Source of the DNA: Piscicola geometra | Lineage: Eukaryota; Annelida; Clitellata; Hirudinida; Piscicolidae | DNA length: 64,000 bases | Reading direction: 5' to 3' | Assembly: GCA_943735955.1 (NCBI GenBank) | Contig: OX030957.1 | Coordinates: 7,487,757-7,551,756, forward strand | In this document: one piece after another, positions 35,665 through 47,466 of the stretch | Layout: every line of letters starts with the position of its first letter | How positions within the stretch are numbered: the first letter of the stretch is position 1 | The notes under the pieces: model-generated | Told to the model about the DNA's origin: nothing | Databases searched by the model: none | What the model saw: the letters and a program-made list of their open reading frames with translations, nothing else | Made by a program: the position numbers and the translations under genes

Positions 35665-37701
35665 ATGTGTGTGTGGTGGTTGTGACGTTAAGCAATGAGT
35701 TTCAATGTAGGGGTGAATTGATGGAGACTTGATTATGAGCAAACATTTAAAACACAACTGCAGCATCGTAGAATCGATAATTGTCATTGTCCTTACAAAG
35801 TACCCTAGGGGTAGTCGCTAGCATTGACGGGTAAGGAATATGATTGTCTTAAAAAGATTCAATCTCAAATTCAAAGTCTGTAGTGCGAGAGAATTCCACG
35901 CTCTTAGTAGCCTTGGCGTGCGCTTTTTGAATGCATATTGTGCATAAGCTTCATTAACTTTATTTACCCGGTTGAGTTAAAATTCCCAGATGTTTAACAA
36001 AAGCTATTACGAAAGTTTTGAAAGTCTATAAACTGAATAAGTTTTAAGGGACATTTGTTTGGTTTGTGCATGTGCGCTCAAACGAATTGTTTCAGAATGG
36101 GCCGAATCATTAATCAAACAATTGTTTACGAGAAGCAATGTGTTTAAAAATGTAAATATGACCTACTTCAAAAGGAAAATATTTAGAAGACATACCTTTA
36201 GATATATTATCATGAACAACAATACAGAATTAAGCCAAAAGTGCTCAGTTATTTTTTTATAAATATAAAAAATACTATGAAACTTTTTACAAGTAAATTT
36301 TGAGAAACATGTAACATTTTTCAACATTTACTAAATGTTGGAGGTCAGGTTCATCTGGCTTAAACCATAAAAGCAATGCAAACCTCTGGACAGAGTGCCA
36401 GCCAGGACAGGAATGTGAAGCTTGTATGGGTCGGGGTTGTTGTAGCCGAGGTAGGCCTTCAGGTGGTCGTACGCAGTGTAGTAGATCATCGTGCCGGGCA
36501 CAGACATCACCCTGTTGGAATGGTAAATGGAGCAGATAGAGAGATGACAAAATGGAAATTTTAAGAATGGGTTAGATGAGAGGAAAAGATTTGATGAAGG
36601 TGTTTTAGTGTGAGGTAGAAGAATGTGGTAAAAGATATAAAAAATTGTGTTTTACACAACTAAAACTTAAAACATTGAAGCAAATAACAGAAAATTGTTA
36701 CTAATTATATTTTAAAGTTTTAAATTTACGGAAGTGTTTACAGTGCGGGTCCAAGACCACTCCACAGTGTGCCTATGCCCTCCGTTCGAGCAATGTTCTT
36801 GCAAACATCCTATAAGAATAATAAGTATAATAATTAATTGTTTAATAAAGGTTAATGATGACTCAAATATGACTCAGTAAATAAAGAATATTTAAATAGT
36901 TCTTCTTTTATTCACCTATATAGTCATAAAAATTGCAAGAATAACTAAGTGAGCACCATAGAAGCCTTGAAGATGTTGATGTTGCTGCTCTCATTCTTGA
37001 GGAAGAAGCGAGTGTTGCCACGGAAACAAGTGTTGGTGCACGTGTACACGAAACGGGTGGGGACATTGGAAAAGAGTGCCTTGCAATTGCAGAGACTCAT
37101 CGCTGTCCGATGCTTGGAGGTGAACAATGACTTCTTCATCTGCTTCTGCTCGGCCTGCAGACGCACTTTTACCACATCTAGTGGTGTTGCTGTGTGGTTT
37201 TTATATATTTTAAAAATTCCAATTTTTGCCAAAAAGGGTTTTTGGCAAACTAATGAGTTAAGTATTTAACTGGAAAACACTTCTGCAGTAATAGCACACA
37301 TACATTGAATAAATGATATTGTAATTTTTATAATTGTATTATTAAATATTAACTAATTTTTTTATTTTAATAGCTAAACGTGTAATATTGCGCATTAGCA
37401 ATTCATTCATTCATTCCAAAATTAAATAAAAAAAACTCCACAACTGTATTTTAAAAAATAAATGAAACTATTCAATCATATTTAAAAGTATACACAAAGA
37501 AATTTATTTCAAACTAATATTTGGTAAAAAATCGATTAAAGTGAGATTAAAAAATGGTGTTGCGACTGTAAAAATTATTCTAAGTCATCATGAGGAATAA
37601 TAAATGATTTTTGAATTACTGCAAAGAGAAGTTATGGAGGCTCCGAGACAAGTGCACAATATTTGCTGCTCCAGCGTGAGTCCTTGGAGGTTGGCTGGCA
37701 T
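31968..37701 (-). CDS. SLC25A40: Mitochondrial carrier SLC25A39/SLC25A40 type
   Basis: Inner-membrane carrier of the subgroup linked to mitochondrial glutathione import (family knowledge, mainly SLC25A39). Eight exons: 37620-37701, 36957-37189, 36742-36809, 36384-36511, 35377-35544, 33379-33488, 32294-32573 and 31968-32074; all phases agree, 391 aa (human about 340-360). All three carrier signatures are present: [22 protein letters not shown] and [11 protein letters not shown]. Other conserved blocks are [28 protein letters not shown], read across a splice, and [18 protein letters not shown] near the C-terminus. The extra length comes mainly from an Asn/Ser/Thr-rich insertion of about 45 residues after the third signature. 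The start ATG at 37701 gives [13 protein letters not shown], matching the family N-terminus. Repeats crowd its introns: (GT)n, a TGGA-type minisatellite and two retrotransposon ends around exon 6. Confidence 0.93.
33013..33155 (-). mobile_element. Non-LTR retrotransposon 3' end, inverted copy
   Basis: Reverse complement of 33974-34113 at roughly 93% identity by eye. It ends in the same (GATGAT)n tail, here seen as ATC repeats. It lies in the intron on the other side of the exon at 33379-33488 from its partner copy. Confidence 0.85.
33323..33368. repeat. (AC)n microsatellite near an SLC25A39/40 splice site
   Basis: Short imperfect AC run just outside the end of the carrier exon at 33379-33488, starting about 10 bases beyond its splice donor in gene orientation. 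Confidence 0.9.
33560..34113 (+). mobile_element. Non-LTR retrotransposon 3' end (RT C-terminus)
   Basis: A decayed reverse-transcriptase C-terminal region. Motifs in order are [56 protein letters not shown] and, after a frameshift near 33890, [15 protein letters not shown]. These follow the family pattern 'Y..C.R..MLYGSETWA...RRLRWFGHV.R...G.PK.TW...V..D'. It ends with a (GAT)n tail at about 34094-34113. The copy is 5'-truncated and broken, so it is not active. It lies within an intron of the minus-strand carrier gene. Confidence 0.85.
34138..34477. repeat. 21-bp minisatellite, about 16 copies
   Basis: Nearly perfect repeats of GATGATTAGTAACTTAATAAT directly downstream of the retrotransposon (GAT)n tail, in an SLC25A39/40 intron. 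It probably grew from the tail. Confidence 0.97.
34664..34713 (-). mobile_element. SINE 3' fragment, same family as 3970-5037
   Basis: Carries GTGGCGTAAACCCGAACGAG, matching the 3' block at 4000-4021 with few differences. The head is not seen. Confidence 0.5.
35222..35372. repeat. CCATCCACCCATCAAC-type minisatellite
   Basis: Degenerate 4-bp-based array starting 5 bases outside the carrier exon end at 35377. In gene orientation it forms the G-rich start of the intron just after the splice donor. Confidence 0.9.
35553..35673. repeat. (GT)n microsatellite next to a 3' splice site
   Basis: About 120 bp of GT with three TTTAT interruptions. In the minus-strand carrier gene this is a (CA)n run ending some 8 bases before the acceptor of the exon at 35377-35544, where a pyrimidine tract would be expected. 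Confidence 0.95.
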
Positions 37702-39112
<1,411 letters not shown>

Positions 39113-39117
39113 GAAGC

Positions 39118-42100
39118 ATGTCCTTCAAAGACCTGTCTCTTGACTTCACAGGCAACACTACCATCCACGGGATTGGTGCTATCTTCATCTCTAGAGGTTG
39201 CGCGCTACTTAAACGATTATTTTTATTGCTAAATTAATCATTAATGAATACGTTTGCAGATAAAAAAGTATCTATTGTTTTCGATACATATGCCAACAAA
39301 CGAAGGCGAACTGCTAAGATTATTCGAATAATTCAAGCGTAAATGTTTTTAGGTCTTTTCAAATATCCTCCAAAAAATTAAAATTTTGTAAAGGAGAAAA
39401 AAATTCAATTAAAATGGTAAAAATGTGCAGGTTTTATCAAGCGAGCCTTCTGGATCTTGATGACGTTGTTGGCGGCATGTGCGATGTTTGCCAACATGGC
39501 CTTTCAACTTCAGAAGTTCTTCTCCTACCCCATTGTCGTTGAGGTGGTCTTGTTGGTGGTGCTGGTGGTCTTGGTGGTGGTAGTGGTGGTGGTGGTGCAT
39601 GGTGGTCTTGGTGGTGGTAGTGGTGGTGGTGGTGGTGGTGGTGGTGGTGATGGTGGTGGTGTTGGTAGTGGTGGTCTTGGTGGTGTTAGTGGTGGTGACG
39701 GTGGTGGTGGTGGTGGTGTTGGTGGTGGTGGTGTTGGTAGTGGTGGTGGTGGTGTTAGTGGTGGTGATGGTGGTGTTGGTGGTGGTGGTGGTGTTAGTCG
39801 TGGTGTTGGTGGTGGTAGTGGTGGTGGTGGGAAAGGCTGTTGTTTGGAGAAGATATTGTTAATGATGGTGACTGATGGTGGAAATGGATGAATGAAAGGA
39901 TTTGTAAAAGGGGGTTGGTTACTGAATTTTTTATAGTTTTGGTGAGTATGTTATTGATGATAATAGAGTCTAGATTGGAAAGAAGTTTGTAGTAGCAAAA
40001 GAAGCAATAAAAAAATTATGCAAATGAGTAATTTTTTAAATGGATAATGTTTTATAAGATTTTGTGGGTAAAAATTTATTGAAAATGATTAATTGGGGTA
40101 GAAGGCATAGTGCAAAATATGTGTTAAAAAATCTATCATGAGTTTGGGAGAAAAGTGTATAGCTTAGCCAAAGTTGAAAGATGAACACATTTTGTTTATT
40201 CTTTTGTCTACGGATCTTGACAATGAATAGAAAACTCAAGCACATAGCAAATAATCTTAAACTGTTAATCTTAAAAGAACACACTTCTTAAACGCGAACC
40301 GTATAAATAGTTTGAAAAATTCTAGTTAATTACTCGATAATCATTAAAGAAAAAGTGTAACAAACGGATACACCATTCACGAAGGTGACTATAGAACACG
40401 CCAACGGCATAGAGTTTCCTGCGGTGACACTGTGCAACATCAACCCCATCAAGAAAAGTGCCTTCTTGCGTTTGCAGCCGAGCGCAAGCAGGAAGAAGAG
40501 AAACACTGGCACGTTTTCAAAATGATTAGAATTGGGAGAATAGCGAATGACAAATAAACTTATTTTGATTTTGAAGTTTTGAATTAATATTTAACGTGAA
40601 AAACATGCTATTTAAATTCAGCAACGACAACTTAAAATGTCATTCCTAATCTATCTACCTCATCAAATACAACAACGCCATCAATGCCATTTAAAACACA
40701 GACCCTCAAAACGACGCTAGTTGTTGTTGTTCGTGTTGCGCCTACGAGAGCGACAATGAAAACAAACTACAAAACTGTGACCTGTGCAGCGTCAACCCAC
40801 TCATGAAGGCATCCTGTGATCAACCAGCCACCACTACTACAACTACCACTACCACTACAACCACTACACAACGACAACAACCCCTCGTCACTTCTGAAGC
40901 CCAAACCACTACTACTTCAGCTACTACCACCACTACTCAACCTCTCAAGGTTTTTCAGTTTGTCATTAAGAACCTAATTTTTGATGAATATTCATATAAA
41001 TATATATAAATCTTTGAAATTAATATTTTAGTTTTTGCATAAAATGCATTTTCGGCAAAAAATACAGGTGACGAAAGAAGAGTTCAAGAATGCAGAGTTG
41101 CTAACCGAGCAGATTGTCCAAATGATGCCAGAAGATAGGTAAATATGAATAATGGTTTAAAAGAGGATCATAAATATAAATAGTTTTTGAAGAATAAAAA
41201 TTAGATAACAATTACAGAATTTTAAAGTGAGTCATTATTTATTTTAAATCGACTTTGATTTTGTTAATATATGAAAGCTATATAGAAATATGATTTTAAA
41301 AATGTATATGAGCATTTCCAAAAATTTAGAATAATAGAAGTTAAAATTAAGGTTCAAAATAAGTTTTTAACACTTTCTACGGATAACATATTTTAATCTT
41401 TCTTGTTAAGAATTCAGTCATTTTGATTGATTGAAGTTCGATTTGAATTCCACAGAGAAAAGGTTGGTTACTCAATCGATGACTTAATCCTGAACTGCTT
41501 CTATGCAGGCAGCAACTGCGATCCGAAGTGAGGGAGCTTCTTCAATCTTTTTAACATTTCACATGTTACACACAATCACAACCATCAAGCCACACTGAAC
41601 CATAAATTATATCACATAATCATATTCAATGCGACACCAAGCCATATACAAGAACACAACAGCCCACATATCTATCATACACTCAATCAAAGGACCAACC
41701 TCTATCTTACCCAGACCACAAACATTCCACCCCACCATGTTTCAGACACTTCACCAGGATTGACAACCCCATCCACGGCAACTGTTACATCTTCAACTCA
41801 GGCTGGACCGAGAAAACATTGCTCTCGCACAAGACAGGACGACGATACGGTGAGTAAAAGAGAATGGAAACTATAGATTGGTGAGAAGATGTAAAAATAG
41901 TTATACAAATATTTCACAAAGATAAAGATTTGAAACGATTAAGGAACAAAAAAGGCTTAAAACTTGAAAAAGTATAATCTCTGAAAATATCATAGTCTCA
42001 AATTGCTCTGCCATGCGCTAAAGGGTTGGTGATGACGATGAACGTCAACCAAGATGAGTACGTGGACGAAGTTGGAGACATTGCAGGAATAAGGGTTAGT

Positions 42101-44587
42101 GCAGGATATTTAATGTCAAGTAAAATTTGATAAATGCGCGAATTGACGTTAAGTGGACTTTTATAACAATCGTATAACATTTAATGCGTATAGAACACTT
42201 TTTTCTATTTCCCACCAACAAAAATTCCACTCTGTGCACCACCAACAGGTGCAGGTGCATCCAGGAGATGAAGTTCCCTTTCCAGAAGACCAAGGAGTCT
42301 TGGTGGGACCTGGTCACTCCACGTCCATCTCTCTTCAAAAAGTCACACGATTTATTTTTTACTTTTTTTAATAGGAAGATAGAATCTGAGTGCCTTTAAA
42401 GGTTAAATGTAATAATATTGGTAATTAAATTTCTACGAAATTATTTAAAAGCAATAGTTTGGTTTATAAAGCTCAAATAATTTTCCAAAGCCTGCAGCTG
42501 TTTCTTTTACATTTTTATAATGAATTCTACGGCATACATAAAAATGTAGATGCTGATCTCGAGAGTGGGAGGCAAGTACTCGGACTGCGTGGACGAGGAA
42601 GAGGCTGAGCTGTTCAAGGACGCCATCGTCTACAACGAGGTCTACCCTCACACCTCGTACTCCAAAGCAGTTTGTGGCTGGTCGAGTTGAAAAAAATATT
42701 TTGTGGATAAGCTTATTTGAATAGCTCTGAGATTTAGTGAAATTATGTTTTGTGAAAATTTAATTTGTAATGTTTTTAGGAGTACTTTAAACCGTTTTTG
42801 TGAAAAATTGAAAGAAAAAAGTTTTGTAAAAATAGGACATCAGACATATTTTCATATCATTAAACTGTTTGTTTAAACTTCTTATTCAAACTTTAAATTA
42901 AAGTGTTATTTTAGTTTTTCACAACAATATCCTTTTGAAAACAGCACGTAAACAACAACAATCACAGGCTTGTCAGAGGTCTTGCTACCAGGGTCATCTG
43001 ATCAAAACGTGTGAGTGTGCAGACCCTTACTATCCTTTCTACGGGAAGGCATTTGGCTACATCAACTGGACCGTGTGTAGCATCGACAACAAAACTCAAG
43101 GTTGTTAGTGGTAGGGCTTTGGGTATCCAATGGGTTCATTTTATATATTTAATATGTGGGGGAAATATTAACACAAATAGAAATTTAAATATTCAAATTA
43201 TTTTAATGAATTTAAGTACTGCTCATTTTTTCATATTTTTGGCAGAGAATTGCAAGAAGCAGGTGTTGGAGGAATACAATTTGAATCGCATTCCTTGCGA
43301 CTGTCCAGTTGTCTGCGAGTTTGTGAACTGTTTGATGATCAAGTGCTCAATCATTAAATTTCCATAATTTGAAAAAAATGAATATTCAGATACATACATC
43401 TCAAAATGAACCAATTTTTATTTAACTTTCATTAAAAACTAATTCTTTTTAAAATTATATCAACCCTTGCAGACAAACCACCTATACCACCTCCATTTCC
43501 GTTGGAAAATGGCCATCCATTGTGCTTCTAGTATGTGTTGTAGATTTTTAAATGATTTCAGTAGATTTTAAAAATACTATTTCTATTTTATATATATTAT
43601 TTCTATAGATATTTATAACAAAAAGGTTGCACTCAATCGAACTTATTTTCGAAAAAGTCTAAACAGGTTTGAGAAATTAATTAAACACCATTGAAAAATA
43701 AACAAAATACCGCAACAAATAAAACCCAAGAATGACACGTTGGGTAGTCTGAGACACAAGGTGTCTTACGACATAAACGAGAAGGACAAGTACAAACACA
43801 ACCTGCTCACTCTCGAGATATTCTTTGAAGAGTTCAACTTTCAAGTTATAAGCGAGTCTCCTGAATACGAAGTTTGTGCATTGCAAAACTAGATGGGAAT
43901 TATTTTCAATCACGTTAATTCGATAGTAGACTTTTTAATTAGAAACTTAGAGAGGAAGCCTGTTTCTCGGTGGAAATGTTAAACGATCGATTATTATTTA
44001 GCGATCTAAAGTAGTGATACGCTTGTTGAATTGATAAATACATCATGATACATTTGCACAAATGACCATAACGATTCACCATTCCTTCCAACCATCCTCG
44101 TCACTATCCCATTCAAACACCCCACCACTAGGTTTCCCAGCTTCTTTCAGACATCGGGGGCGTGATAGGGTTGTATATGGGCATGTCTTTAATGTCGATT
44201 CTGGAGTTGGTTGAGTTCATCATGATGCTCTGCCACCTCAGTGAGCTCCATGCTGGATACTTTTGGAGGATGGCACACATAAATTTCAATGTATTTTTCG
44301 TTTTAACTAAAATGTCAAATCATCTTGGATTCATGCTTGCAATTTGATTCATCATAGGTTCGAGAGGGATATACGACAAGGCGAAGAAAACAGGGAACGA
44401 TCTTTTGACGTGGAATGGGCGGAAGAACAAGAACACTGAGCTGGATGAAGGGGGGTCGAGTAAGGGTGCAAATAACGAAGGGTATGCTGGTGAGACGAGT
44501 GGTGCAGGCTCCAGCGGTATGGAAACAAAAGATGCTTTTGTCAGGAGACCTTCTGACCCGCTCAGAGATGTTCTGCTCAAGTTCTAA
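39118..44587 (+). CDS. DEG/ENaC family sodium channel subunit
   Basis: Trimeric amiloride-type cation channel of the plasma membrane. Sixteen exons: 39113-39196, 39431-39543, 40385-40469, 40702-40949, 41068-41138, 41456-41527, 41746-41849, 42024-42094, 42249-42341, 42550-42669, 42968-43100, 43246-43318, 43473-43530, 43731-43871, 44132-44240 and 44358-44587; about 599 aa from the ATG at 39118. Visible hallmarks are the N-terminal TTIHGIG gating motif (His17-Gly18), TM1 (~34-53) with FFSYPIVVEV, EFPAVTLCNIN, GNCYIFNSG, the Cys-rich ACQRSCYQ...CDCPVVCE region, TSISVGKWPS, FNFQVISESPEYE, and TM2 with the GMS selectivity-filter triplet (~504-506). The exon at 40702-40949 is odd: it encodes a Cys cluster (CCCSCC) and a Thr-rich tract, and its join to the previous exon is the weakest. 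More N-terminal coding sequence may exist upstream. AATAAA follows at 44621. Confidence 0.92.
39544..39830. repeat. (GGT)n-rich intron start in the DEG/ENaC gene
   Basis: Imperfect GGT triplets begin at the splice donor of exon 39431-39543 and run about 285 bp, so the donor itself (GAG|GTGGTC) is within the repeat. Confidence 0.93.
40830..40940 (+). repeat. Coding Thr-rich (ACN)n tract in DEG/ENaC ectodomain
   Basis: Two ACT/ACC runs encode a 13-Thr run (837-875) and TTTTSATTTTT (907-939), separated by QRQQPLVTSEAQ. They lie in the extracellular part of the channel between the beta-strand region after TM1 and the finger/thumb region. Confidence 0.85.
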
Positions 44588-45311
44588 ACCTTGAGAATGC
44601 ATTAGTAAGCTGAGAATTTGAATAAAATGAGATTTTAAAACGTCACGTTGTATTATATAAAACATTTGAGAGCTGACAATGAAAACAATTAAAAGATAAT
44701 AATAACATTGATTTGAAAACGTTTATTGACCCTGAATAAGCATTCAAGTAACTTTCTATGACTTCACTAGACCTTATCGTTTTCATATTTCCTTTCAAGG
44801 TTTTTTCATACAAAGTAATGGGAAGAATGAAATAATATTAAATTTAAACAAATATTCAAAAGTAAATCCGGTTTATAAATATTAATTATTAAAATGTTTT
44901 GTCTTAGAATGTTTAAATCTTTTTGTAATTCATAAGAGGATTCAAAATTGTCGAAACTTTTTATGCCTAAGCTATTTTGTTTTCCATTAAATTGACAACT
45001 TTAAATTTTAAAGTTTAAAATGTTATTTTTATACTTTTCTATATGTAAAAAAGTTAGTTTACAAATAATCCATCTTCTTTCAATTTAAATTTGTATTTTT
45101 CAGATCGTTTAATCACATTTTCATACCTATACTTTAAAAAAACTTACGAAAAATACCATTACACCAATAAAAAATTCACCTTTGTATCTACCTTCCCACT
45201 ACTTTTTCCTTTTCAAACCCCCATTTAGTTTCACTCCCCTCCTTCAAATAATACTTTTACCACATACACTCCACAAACCACCCATCGTTGGAGCTTTCTT
45301 GCGCTCAAGTT
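44588..45311. other. Convergent intergenic region
   Basis: Tail-to-tail spacer between the DEG/ENaC gene and the 114-aa membrane protein gene. The DEG/ENaC poly(A) signal AATAAA is at 44621-44626. Nothing else is recognised. Confidence 0.6.
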
Positions 45312-46624
45312 CTAGAACTTCACCTTGAAGAGGCATGTCAGACCGACCATCAGGAGGATGCAGATGACAAGGAAGATGCCCAATTGAGTGATCCTCGACC
45401 CGGTGGTTTGCCTCGGCTCGGTAGCTTGAGGTTTTTTGCGTTATATGACTTTAAAGTATTGAATGATATTAAACAATCATCAGCTTAATAAGCCATTAAA
45501 ATGCTTATTGGTATAAACAGAATCAATTCATACGTGTAAGCAAGTGGTTTGTAATTATGAAGATGATGATATTTCATCACAAAAAAACAATAAATAATAG
45601 AAATCTGAATACAATTTTTTAGATGAAATCATTTACTCACCGTTTGAACTATTGAGGTTCGCGTTAACGAAGGAGTAATAGCTGGGGTAGCTCGCTTTAC
45701 CTTGGCTGCCATCAAGGTGCACTGATGAAGGGTGGCGACGACGATGAAACAAAATGCTCTACATAACTCGAATTTCCATTAAATAATTATTTCTGCTAAT
45801 GATGATAACAAATGATGATGACAACAAATGATGATGATAACAAATGATGATGATAACAAATGATGATGATAACAAATGATGATGATAACAAATGATGATG
45901 ATAACAAATGATGATGATAACAAATGATGATGATAACAAATAATGATGATAACAAATGATGATGATAACAAATGATGATGATAACAAATCATGAAGATAG
46001 AATTATTATATAAAATACATGCCACAATGTCGCATTGCCACGTTTAACAGAGCTGAGCACCAAACCGTTGATTCTTTATTAATGAAGTTATTTTGTAAAT
46101 TAACTATTCATAAATGTTAGAGTTCGGTTCGTATTCAAGTTTTTCTTAAATTTTGGTTAGAAATTACATAATTACAGTTTTGAGCTCAAACAGTTCGGTT
46201 CGAGATCGTTTTGAGTCTCATCTCTAGTATCAAGACGATATTCAATGAAGCTTTCAAGCCTATCATTAAAATGATATCACTTGTGATAACTAGATCAAGT
46301 TACATATCTTCCCTTTCTAAAACTTCAATGTTCAAAACAAGTTCCAACCATTTTTGGCTTCGTAAGAATAGATGACAGGAGGGTCCTCGGCAGGTTCATA
46401 AAACAAATCAGATTCGTAGGCTGAAATATTTTTCGTAATTATAATATCGATTAATTTACTTTCGACTAGTGTTATAAGAGTGTTTTAAAATTTTATTGGT
46501 TAAATAAGGGAACGAATGCAGAAATGTATTTAATGGATAACTCACCATGAAGATGAATGATGACGAAAAAGATGGAAAAAATGAAATAGGCCAGTGTGCT
46601 TCGAAACTTCAATAAAAGTGACAT
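45312..46624 (-). CDS. Predicted 114-aa single-pass type I membrane protein
   Basis: I do not recognise a family. Four exons join with all three introns in phase 1: 46546-46624, 46349-46420, 45641-45721 and 45312-45424, giving 114 aa. The N-terminus is a signal peptide (LAYFIFSIFFVIIHLHA, cleavage near 26). The short lumenal or extracellular part is acidic and Tyr-rich (YESDLFYEPAEDPPVIYSYE) with two possible N-glycosylation sites around NSSNAT. A transmembrane helix at ~92-110 (LGIFLVICILLMVGLTCLF) leaves the four-residue tail KVKF. All splice sites have good GT/AG matches and the domain layout is coherent, so the gene is probably real. Function is unknown; it might be an accessory or small regulatory membrane protein. 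It does not match any channel subunit I know, despite lying beside a channel gene. Confidence 0.72.
45798..45988. repeat. 16-bp minisatellite in an intron
   Basis: About 12 copies of AACAAATGATGATGAT between exons 2 and 3 of the 114-aa protein gene. Frames that look like repeated CYHHHLLSSSFVIII are artefacts. Confidence 0.96.
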
Positions 46625-47466
46625 TTTGACAGTGTAGCAAAGCTTAAACTTTCGAAATAAAATAGGTTTATGAGAGATGTTAATCAAAATATATTATTGC
46701 TCGTGAAACTGTTTTGTTTTTGTTGTTATTCCAATGATTACGTACTGTATTTATTTATATACTGTTCAATCGAACAATCTTTTAAACACTTTTCAATGGC
46801 TTTTTCTAATACTACTATTACTACGTTCTCTGCAACACTCATAGAGACGAAAAGCTTTTTCTAAGTACATTTTGCAGCCTTGTATCCTGTAGAACTACCG
46901 TCATTTGCCCATGCATTGAAGCATCTGCACTTTCAACATACTCATTCCACCCCACATCTGCTTCCTCCGGATTCGCTTCACTAACAGTGTTAGTAACAGT
47001 CTGTTTTTAGTGAAAGCCAGAGCTCATCCACTGACTTGGAGTTTGTCTAGACTACTGTATTGACTGTGAAAGGTTCTTAGACTCTGCCTGTATAAGTGGA
47101 TTGCGTTATTTCCATATTATGACGCGCGACACTAACTTTTGCTTTTTTGTAGTTGGGTTGTACTATAACTTATTGTGCTTGTATTTAAATGTCATTAAAA
47201 GTAATTTAATTATGTAAAATTAAAAAAACGTAAATGTTCTAGAAAACATTTTGAAGAACGCATACAGGTTTTAAAACAGTGAATTTCATTTGACTCTGAA
47301 ATATCGAATGAACGTGAGAGCTACATTAGTGAGGAGGAAAAAGTGAAAAATGCATGAAAAATTGAATGTCACATTCAGATCCAATTGTTGCCTAAAATAG
47401 CGTGAAACGACATACATTATTTAATTTTTGAACATCTTCTGAATGTAGAAATGATATAGCGGAGGG
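46625..47466. other. Intergenic region with an exon-like segment
   Basis: Minus-strand positions 47002 down to about 46872 encode, without stops, an acidic peptide containing SEANPEEADVGWNEYV. It is preceded by an AG acceptor-like site and followed by a GT. It might be an exon of an unseen gene or a fossil transposon piece. Otherwise AT-rich with nothing recognised. Confidence 0.35.

Noticed and set aside
39457..39891. Gly- and Val-rich frames after the DEG/ENaC TM1 exon
   Set aside because: Read-through of the splice donor into the GGT repeat; the true exon ends at 39543.
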